From contig OX442317.1 of the NCBI GenBank assembly GCA_949358305.1, positions 12,776,186 to 12,840,185 of the forward strand: 64,000 nt of DNA, read 5' to 3'. Under the pieces are notes generated by a model. It was not told where the DNA came from and did no database searches. It saw nothing but the letters and a program-made list of their open reading frames with translations. A program made the translations under genes and the position numbers. Numbering within the stretch: the first letter of the stretch is position 1; each line of letters opens with the position of its first letter. The DNA is from Strigamia acuminata. Its lineage: Eukaryota > Arthropoda > Chilopoda > Geophilomorpha > Linotaeniidae. This document shows positions 56,983 through 64,000 of the stretch, in pieces.

Positions 56983-59900
56983 TTGCTCCCAGCCAAAAAG
57001 GAAGAGAGCAGCCGCCCTGAAGTAATCGCACGCAAAAAGGAAGGACCGAACATTCACCAAGCCTGTGTCTAATGGCAAACCCCAATCACAAAACAAAGAA
57101 CCCCTTTTCCCAAACGAAAAATTGAATTGACCTTTCTGTTAACAATCCCAAATACACGAACGAGAACGGGTCCCCTGAAACGAGAAGGCACCAAATAGAC
57201 TGCAGAAGAATACAACTAAAATAACAATAACTTATCAGCAAAATCTCTAGACTAAAAATTCACGCCTGTCTTACTGCATAAATAAACGGTAACAGGAAAT
57301 TCGCTCATGAGAGTAAATTCTGAATAAGGTCGTCGAATTGAAATTAATCAACTGCAGTCACCTGAACTAAATTCTAATAACACTCCGAACGCGAACACCG
57401 TACCCCGTCTACAAAGCAACTCGAAACTGACTCTACTCGCACGTTAACTGAGAAAAACCTTGCCTACTTCTATCGACTAATTAACTAAAGCAAAAAATCT
57501 CGTACTTAACCTAAGCTTTTTAACAAATCAAAACCTATCTCTGGAAAAATCAAAGTGAGAATTATTTCCAAAGAAATCTAAGAAGGCACGGCCTTTTTAC
57601 TTAAAAGAAGGATTCCTATTAGCTAAAGACTGGGCGAAAATTACAAACACAGCTCCAAACGGAATAACGACCCGACCTAGATTTTAACTCTACAATAAGA
57701 AGGGCTTAATTCTACAATTCGCTAATGAAGGCTAAGTTCACCCTTAATTCTAATGCCACAACTAAAGCACGATAACGTACGCAGCTCAAAAACCCAAAAC
57801 GAGGAAACTGTTACCCGACTAACGAAACCAAACGAAATAGGAATTCGAACCCAAAGTAAAAATCCGCCCCTTACTACAACGTGTGCTTAATTCTCTCATG
57901 GCACTCGTACGGAAGCCGACATGAACGTTCTTGCCACTCAACATATCCTTACAAAGGCCCGAACCGAACAAAAACGACTCCAAAACTCACCATGACCTGA
58001 ACAAAGCGCAAGTAATCGTTTCCCTACTGCAACATGTCTCTCCCTTTTGCGAACGAAAATTCGAAAAGGGGAACTTTTAACCCTAAATAAATTGCAGCAA
58101 ACACTTTTTTACCCACTAGAATAGTAATCCAACCGAAAAACAATTGAATTTCTAAGAAGAATGACGAAAAACTGAAAACCTCAGCCAAACTTCTGTCTAT
58201 CTGAATGCAGAATTAATTTCTCTTTGCTTAGCCCTTCCCATAACACATGCAAAAACTGTATCCACGGCTACCGCCATTTTGCTTCAGATAGAGTGCCGCA
58301 GACAAACTCAACCGCCAGACACTCCACTTTACTCAATCTGGATGGTCACTCTGGACAACAATAAATTAAAGCAACTCGGGGCCCTTGAATCTTAACCAAG
58401 TTCCGCAGTATGCAGATGAAAAGCTATTTTCTAAATTAATAACGCTAAAACTTGCTCTGTCTTTTTTCTAACAAGGGACCCTGCCTCCAACGCATTCAAC
58501 TAGAGAAGAGAATCGCGCAACGAAGCTGCGAGGACTAGACAATCTCAACTCGCGCGGGAAGGAGAAGAAACTTATAAAGAAAAACGCTTAGATTCACTTC
58601 TGTAAAACCACTAATACTTTTTAACTTGAATAAATTATTCACGCTAACATTAAAGAAAGAACAATCCCCGATAAGCAATTGCATTACTCTCACTGCAAGG
58701 GATCGTCTTGTTGAGAAGTCCACCCAACTATGTGGAACTCCCAAGCTAAACTCACTTAATTCCTAAGCTGGGCGTCCTAAATTTCTAACAAAGGGTCTCT
58801 CTCTCTCTCATAACTTATTACTAAGTCAACTCGTACGGATCTGCTCCCTGATGGGAATGCCCTGATAACACTTAAAACTAACCTAGCTACCTGTTACTAT
58901 ATTTAAAAATGAAGATTAAGACGAAAACGTGTCTCATAAAAAATTATGCCCATTCATTTCCGTACTCAAAGGAGAACTTGCATCTCAATCCATCGAGCTC
59001 AGCCGAAAAAACTCATGCTACAAAGCAACTAATGTACCGAATCTTAGTCCCTAAAAACAGAAAATGCGCTGACCAGTACGTGACAAACGTAATTAACCCA
59101 CGAACCCGAATATCTAACTATGAACCTCCTCAGCGGGATCAAGAGGACTTCGGTGGGCGACCCCCTGGCGTGCACTCCAGTGGGTCAACCAGACCAAAGT
59201 CCTGACACGCGGCCACCACACTATAACTTAACCTCCCGTCTTCCATTTTATATATCCTTATATTTCCTCCCGGGCGAAAAAAAAAAAAAATTTAGAGAGC
59301 GGGGGGGGGGCTAGCCTCACATGTCTTATACTGAACTAACGACTAATACTTTCAAGAAAGAAAAAGGTTTATGACGCTTGTCTGGTCTGAGATCAACTTA
59401 AAAAGAGCTAAATTAAACACGTTTTAAATTAAAAGTCAACCTGTTGGAAATTTGATCCAGAATAGACCGGACTACCAAATAACCTATCCCCTTTGACAAA
59501 TTCGACACAACTAGACTTCTTCTAAAACACGTAAGCGTCTGTATATCTAAGCAAAATCTTCCAATATCAACACTCGTCTACGATTCTAAAACAGCTGACA
59601 GTAGACGAATGAACTTTGACTATTTCTATAACGACAGACTAAACCAAGTAACTAACGTGACACGCAGCATCACCGGACATCCTCACGTTCTAAGATCAGT
59701 TGAGATCCACAATCCCCAACTCCAACCATACTCTGGGCTAAAGAGGGAAAAGCGTCGCAAGCGACCCAATCACGCTTAGACTACCGGCCAATTGCTGGCA
59801 TGACGACGAAAATAGCTTGGAGTTATACTTCGGAGACCCGCACTTATTCTTACTTGAGAGAGAGAGAGCTGTCCCAACGAAAATCTCAATTCTAAAGACA

Positions 59901-60624
59901 AGGGAACAGCCTGCAGGCTGTTTCTTATCGCCTAATATAAGAACGCCTGTGGTCAGCCAAATTACTGACCTCTCTAAACTTGGTGAGACATGGTCTCGGC
60001 TTCTAATTTTGGAGGGAATACCTTTGGTCACCTCTCCCCACTTTTTAATCAAAGGTGGGCACTGAAAAAAAAACCAATGATTCCAATTCTCAATTTCTGT
60101 TTTGCAACGAGAACTGAGCTCCCTTAACTTTCTTGTGCTCTTCATGCCCCCAGCTAACCTCAACCCCCCAACTAAACGTCTCGACACTGCTTAGGTCGGA
60201 ACGTGCTCAAACAAGGGGTTGCCTTTTCTTCCTAACTGCAGCTCAAGAAAAAGTCGTGTAACTGTGGCTGCTTTTTCGCCTTCCTAAATTGGAAGGTGAC
60301 TTCACTTGTTGGTGCGAGTCCAAAACGCTTCTAGCTCTAGTTCGTAAATCGTGCGCTCGCTTGCAAATCAACAAACTAAACTGTGCCTACTCCTTCAGCA
60401 TCTCAAACTGTAGGAAAATGGCAATGAACAACGATGAGCGCATTTAAGCCCCTATTCGTTGTCTTCTCACTACTGCTAGCGTCAAGCTGCAGTTTGCCTC
60501 GGAATGCCCTATGGTCCAGAGAGGACAGGACATGACCATGACCATGCTTTTCAGATCATGGGTCTTGAAGCTCCTGACACTAGCATTCTATGCATGCGAA
60601 TTGTCATGGACAACTGGCATCTCT

Positions 60625-60780
60625 ATATTTGAGTTTGATGGACCAACGGTTAACCAACTAAACTTTCTTCTACTCTAATTCTTGGGCTTGATGGACCAAC
60701 TGTTAACCAACTAAACCTTTCTTCTACTCTAATTCTTGGGCTTGATGGACCAACTGTTAACCAACTAAACCTTTCTCTCA
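60625..60780. repeat. GTTAAC minisatellite in E5, three copies
   Basis: Units contain gatggaccaactgttaacca then actaaacctttcttctac. The core is the same as in E1 and E3, although the flanks are diverged. Confidence 0.85.
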
Positions 60781-60944
60781 CATGAATGTAAGTCAGCGGG
60801 ACTTTTGGTCGCTCACTGACCTCACGTTTTTTCTGGTGAGACTTTAATAAGTAAATGGGTCTCAGCTCAATTCTTACTTATTATTTGCTAATTTTCTGTC
60901 CTACGCGATTCTTGTAACGAAAACTCATTTGCTTAAATTGTGGG

Positions 60945-61315
60945 ACTACTATGGGTCTATTGCGGAAGATCCCCTAGAACCGATAAACTGTGTGGTCTAT
61001 TGCGGAAGACCAGCCTAGAACCGATAGAATTTGTGGTTTATTTGGGAAAACCAACCTAAAACCTCTTAACCTATGTGATTTATCAGGGTAAACCACATAA
61101 AACTGCGAAGAATATATGATTTATCGGGGAAAACCAACTAAAACCTCTAAAGCTGTGTGATTTATCGAGGAAAACCACCTAAAACCTCTAAAGCTGTGTG
61201 ATTTATCGAGGAAAACCACCTAAAACCTCTAAAGCTGTGTGATTTATCGAGGAAAACCACCTAAAACCTCTAAAGCTGTGTGATTTATCGGGGAAAACCA
61301 ACCTAAAACCCGTCT
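60945..61315. repeat. Minisatellite in E5, about 41-bp unit, about nine copies
   Basis: The unit includes gtgatttatcgaggaaaacc then acctaaaacctctaaagctgt. The three central copies are identical, suggesting recent expansion; outer copies are diverged. Confidence 0.9.
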
Positions 61316-62601
61316 AGAATTCTCTGTGACCATCCGCAGAAGGTCCATTTAACTAGAAAACACATAAAACAGTCTGAAAGGAGACTGATTGCCATCTTTC
61401 CGCCTTCTCTAATTAAACAGCTAGTGTGGCTTGCGCTATCTCAACCCACGCACGGGTTCTTCTAAAATCGTCACACACTAAAACTTGCTTAAGCTGCTAA
61501 ATGAAGCGGAAATCCCCCAAAACTGAATCAAATCATTTCTACATGAGGACAGCTCACTGCAAGGCTGGCAGACAAACTCAGTGGCCAATTGAGGCGAGAT
61601 CCCTCGCCTCCACTCTCCCAGACAACCCGAATAGCAGGCTGAGTGTATAAAAGGAGAAGGGGCGACCACTCTTCTGCAAAAATCAAAAACAAGCAGAAGA
61701 GCGCGGGACCTCTTTCCATCAAGCCTCAAACCTGGCGGCCAAGCAGCCGTCCGAAAACCTCGCAGTTCACAATAGAACCGACCTCATGAACTAAATCAAC
61801 TATTGAAGCTAGGAGCACTCTAAAATTACAAGCCAGCAATCATGACTGGGGCAAAGTGGCCAGGTGCTGCCAACCTTTCAAAAAATGTCAAAAACTAAAT
61901 TATTTCGAAAATTCATTAGTTTGGCTCTGACTCAACTTGTATGAGCAAGACACTGAGTCTGCTCACACAGTCAACACACCTGGACAAGACTTCCCAGTCT
62001 TTCCCATCCAAAAAAATTCTTAATCCTAACAAATTCCTTCTTCTTAAACTAACATAAGCCAAGGAAAACGATTTCTTAATTCTTTTCTTCAGGAACTTGG
62101 CTTGAATCTTTGCTGCAGAGTCAAACGACCCCCGTCCAGCTCTTTAGGCTTGTCTTAGCGGACACCGTGACGTGTCCTTGCTGACTGGCGCTCTTTCTTT
62201 CACAAATAGAAAGACTACTCTAAAATTATCGCTTTTCAAGTGAACAGCTCACTGAGAGGCGGGCGGTCAAGCACTGTGTTCACAGAGGCGCAGTTCCTCG
62301 CTCTCACTCCTTTACCCAACCCGAAAAGCAGGCAAAATACTAAAAACGAAGAGAGAAACGACCACTTTCCTGCGACAATTCAACTCAAGCAGGGAAGCGC
62401 GGGACTGTTCTCAACAACCTCAAGACATTGGTCAGTGCCGACCGACCCAACTCGCAGTTCACATCAAGAACTGACACCAAACGAAACTAAATCTACTCTT
62501 ATTTGCTAACAATTATATTCAAAACGAATAATAAACTCTTAAATATTAACAAATATAAACTTAAATGAAAATTTAACAACAAAAATCTTCATATCAGGAC
62601 C

Positions 62602-62613
62602 ATTGCGTTGTGT
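62602..62613 (-). promoter_or_regulatory. Putative second tRNA-His contact site in E5
   Basis: The sense strand reads ACACAACGCAAT, about 326 nt downstream of the primer site. Confidence 0.5.
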
Positions 62614-62909
62614 ATCTGTGCCTTGATGAGTACGAAACCAACTTGGCGTCGTCTGCTCCAACCTTTCCTAGGGGAGCACGCGCGCGTCTTTCGCCTACTC
62701 TTCTGCACCATCCTGTGGTTGCGGAATTGCAGCTCCCGTTGCTCTCTTTGCAATGCAGTGGAGACAATCCTCGTTGCTTTCCTCTCCCATCTTGAAGAAG
62801 ACCGCTTGGCTCCATCAATGCACACGGAAACTCGCAAAATGGCGACGCACGTGATGTTTTATTTCGAGCAAACTCGCCTTTTTTCCAAATCTGCTCATCT
62901 CGGCAATTT

Positions 62910-62939
62910 CCAGGTTCGAATCCATGGTTCACGGCACCA
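62910..62939 (-). promoter_or_regulatory. E5 primer-binding site (longest tRNA-His match)
   Basis: The sense strand reads TGGTGCCGTGAACCATGGAT and continues TCGAACCTGG. With two single-base insertions this follows the tRNA-His 3' end through the whole T arm. It lies 7 nt from the 5' LTR. Confidence 0.8.
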
Positions 62940-62946
62940 AAAACGA

Positions 62947-63977
62947 TGTTGCCAGCAATCTTTGTGATCGTGTTGGCTGACAAACATTCGATGTATATGT
63001 GACAAATGCAAAATGCCGATTTTATAGGCCTAAATCTTTGCATAGTCATGTAGTGCTTAACTCTCTCCTTTTCTTCTAATCTGGTTGTGGTTTCTGTTTC
63101 TCCCAGTCTCAGGGCTGCTTGGCTCATCCTTTTGAGTAAGTAATCCCAGGAGAAAAATGGTATAACACCAAAACAAACCGTTTTATTTATTTAAAGGAGG
63201 AAAAACAACAACATCATACTTAATGGCTACGCATCTTGACAACAACTCTGCCTAGCAACCGTGAACAATGGCGCAAGGCAAACTTAAATCTAACAAACAA
63301 TTACTTGTAAATAAAGGCTAACAGTAAATAAAGACAAAAGAACAATGTTGAGCTTAAACCCAATACCTCCAAAGAGGGCACTACATGTCTCAAACTTAAC
63401 CCTTAACAACCAAGTAATAACACGTAATAAAAGCTTAGTATAAACATCTATCATTGGCATAAAATGCACAAGTTATTAAATACTATCAACCCCTATGCTG
63501 TGTTCCAGTGAAATGTCGACACTAACTATCAAAAGGCCACCAGAACCGCACCTTAAGCACATGGCGGTCTAGCAACAGCTGAGAGACGCGAATGAAAGCA
63601 GAACCGATCCAAACTGACTTCCAGGGCCGTCCAAGGCATGACAAAAAACGCCGGGACTTCCAACTCAGTACGGGAACCTTGCAGAGAAGCCAAACGAGGC
63701 GTTTCCAAGCCGCTCTCATTCCCGCATGCGTGCCCAAAGCGCTCAATGTCTGCACAACCACTACCGACGCCCTGCAGTGCTCGATTCTAGCCACCCCACG
63801 TTTCAGACGACCACTAAACACCCGGAACAACTAGCAAAGGTTAATTGCAATCAAAACAATACATAAAACTCTTACAAAACTAATATTTCTCTTAAACATA
63901 CAGCTAAAAGGACCTTCTACTAATTTCAGGTGAAACGCGAGTCTCCTAATCTTTTTGTTGCGTTCTTGCTCGCAACA
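62947..63977 (-). repeat. E5 5' LTR (1031 bp)
   Basis: Direct copy of 55952-56982, followed by cggt and the resumed E3 sequence. Confidence 0.94.
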
Positions 63978-64000
63978 CGGTTGTTCTAGGACAGGGTACA
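63978..64000 (+). other. E3 internal region resumes
   Basis: After the second cggt copy the sequence continues as in E1 near 22146-22168 (reverse strand), proving that E5 sits inside E3. E3 continues past the window. Confidence 0.9.

Larger units (their letters stand above)
56983..62946 (-). other. E5 internal region (non-coding)
   Basis: This holds no recognisable gag, pol or captured gene and only short frames. The sense strand next to the 3' LTR is pyrimidine-rich then GGCTGGGAGCAA. It also contains two minisatellites, a homopolymer pair (A then G) near 59279-59310 and, at the other end, the anticodon-complement motif and primer site. ATGGCG or GCCAT motifs occur near 58272 and 62838. Confidence 0.75.
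55952..63977 (-). mobile_element. E5: second non-autonomous LTR family with BEL-like signals, nested in E3
   Basis: Two 1031-bp LTRs (55952-56982 and 62947-63977) flank 5964 bp without gag or pol. The insertion duplicated cggt (55948-55951 and 63978-63981), and the unoccupied site is intact in E1 near 22165. The LTR start hairpin is identical to that of E1 over 22 bp, although the rest of the LTR differs. Internal patches resemble E1 (58-bp GTTAAC repeats, cctccactctccca near 61609, gagagcagccgccctgaag next to the 3' LTR). The orientation is set by the primer site beside the right LTR. Confidence 0.93.
30222..64000 (+). mobile_element. E7: BEL-like element with gag-protease-thymidine kinase ORF, extends past the window
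   Basis: A plus-strand element starts inside the satellite with the LTR TGTTTCGAGCAACA…. A tRNA-His-like primer site, a long leader and a BEL-type gag ORF follow. It is interrupted by copia (32573-39559) and by E3 (from 41714). The 3' part and right LTR are not in the window, so the left flank cagt (30218-30221) cannot be paired with a second target duplication. It is the only element here whose polyprotein changes, after the protease, into a non-retroviral domain. Confidence 0.85.
41714..64000 (+). mobile_element. E3: second copy of the E1 non-autonomous family, containing E4 and E5, runs past the window
   Basis: This starts with a plus-strand LTR almost identical to the reverse complement of E1 (1577 against 1579 bp; a 2-bp deletion at gagtggtgacc, near 43240). 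The primer site and internal sequence follow in the same order as E1 until E4 interrupts at 44071, resume at 53526, are interrupted by E5 at 55952 and resume at 63978 for the last bases. The right LTR is not in the window, so the target duplication at 41710-41713 (ccga) cannot be confirmed. Confidence 0.9.

Noticed and set aside
59279-59310. A-run followed by a G-run in E5 as a polypurine tract or quadruplex
   Set aside because: It is far from the 3' LTR and on the plus strand, and this E5 copy has no partner to compare. It is probably a simple homopolymer or assembly-sensitive site.
62594-63127. 177-aa minus-strand frame at the right end of E5
   Set aside because: It crosses the LTR, the primer site and the anticodon-like motif, so it cannot be a normal gene and has no recognisable domain.

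Overview
This is a host-gene-free stretch of animal heterochromatin: a 140/147-bp satellite array loaded with nested LTR retrotransposons. The phylum is not resolved. Evidence for an animal, probably an invertebrate, is: several BEL/Pao elements (a metazoan-restricted superfamily); BEL primer sites that look like the complement of an arthropod-type tRNA-His; and a copia primer site matching animal initiator Met tRNA (…CUCUGCUACCA).

Layout. 1-9109 is satellite. 9110-26904 is element E1, a minus-strand LTR element with no coding capacity, inserted into one satellite monomer (TSD ttgg). E1 contains E2 (11541-20699), an intact minus-strand BEL/Pao element (TSD cccc). Satellite resumes at 26905-30221. 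At 30222 a plus-strand BEL-like element, E7, begins and runs past the window. Its gag ORF is split by an intact Ty1/copia element (32573-39559, minus, TSD aatct). E7's gag-protease ORF then continues in frame and, in place of reverse transcriptase, reaches the start of a thymidine-kinase-like P-loop domain. There it is cut at 41713 by E3, a plus-strand second copy of the E1 family. E3 (41714 to past the window) contains E4 (44071-53525, intact minus-strand BEL/Pao) and E5 (55952-63977, another non-coding minus-strand LTR family). The last 19 bases are E3 again. E1 and E3 supply each other's empty sites, so the boundaries and 4-bp target duplications are well supported.

How the parts work together. 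E2 and E4 encode complete Gag-protease-RT-RNase H-integrase polyproteins. E1/E3 and E5 encode nothing convincing, but they share cis features with the BEL elements: TGTTGC…GCAACA-type LTR termini with a terminal hairpin, a tRNA-His-like primer site, a downstream leader motif (ACACAACGCAAT or GCCACAACG) that looks complementary to the tRNA-His anticodon arm, and a pyrimidine-rich tract before the 3' LTR. The simplest reading is that E1/E3 and E5 are mobilised in trans by BEL machinery.

The two most interesting observations are the gag-protease-thymidine kinase fusion in E7 and the apparent two-site tRNA-His primer recognition shared by all six BEL-like elements.
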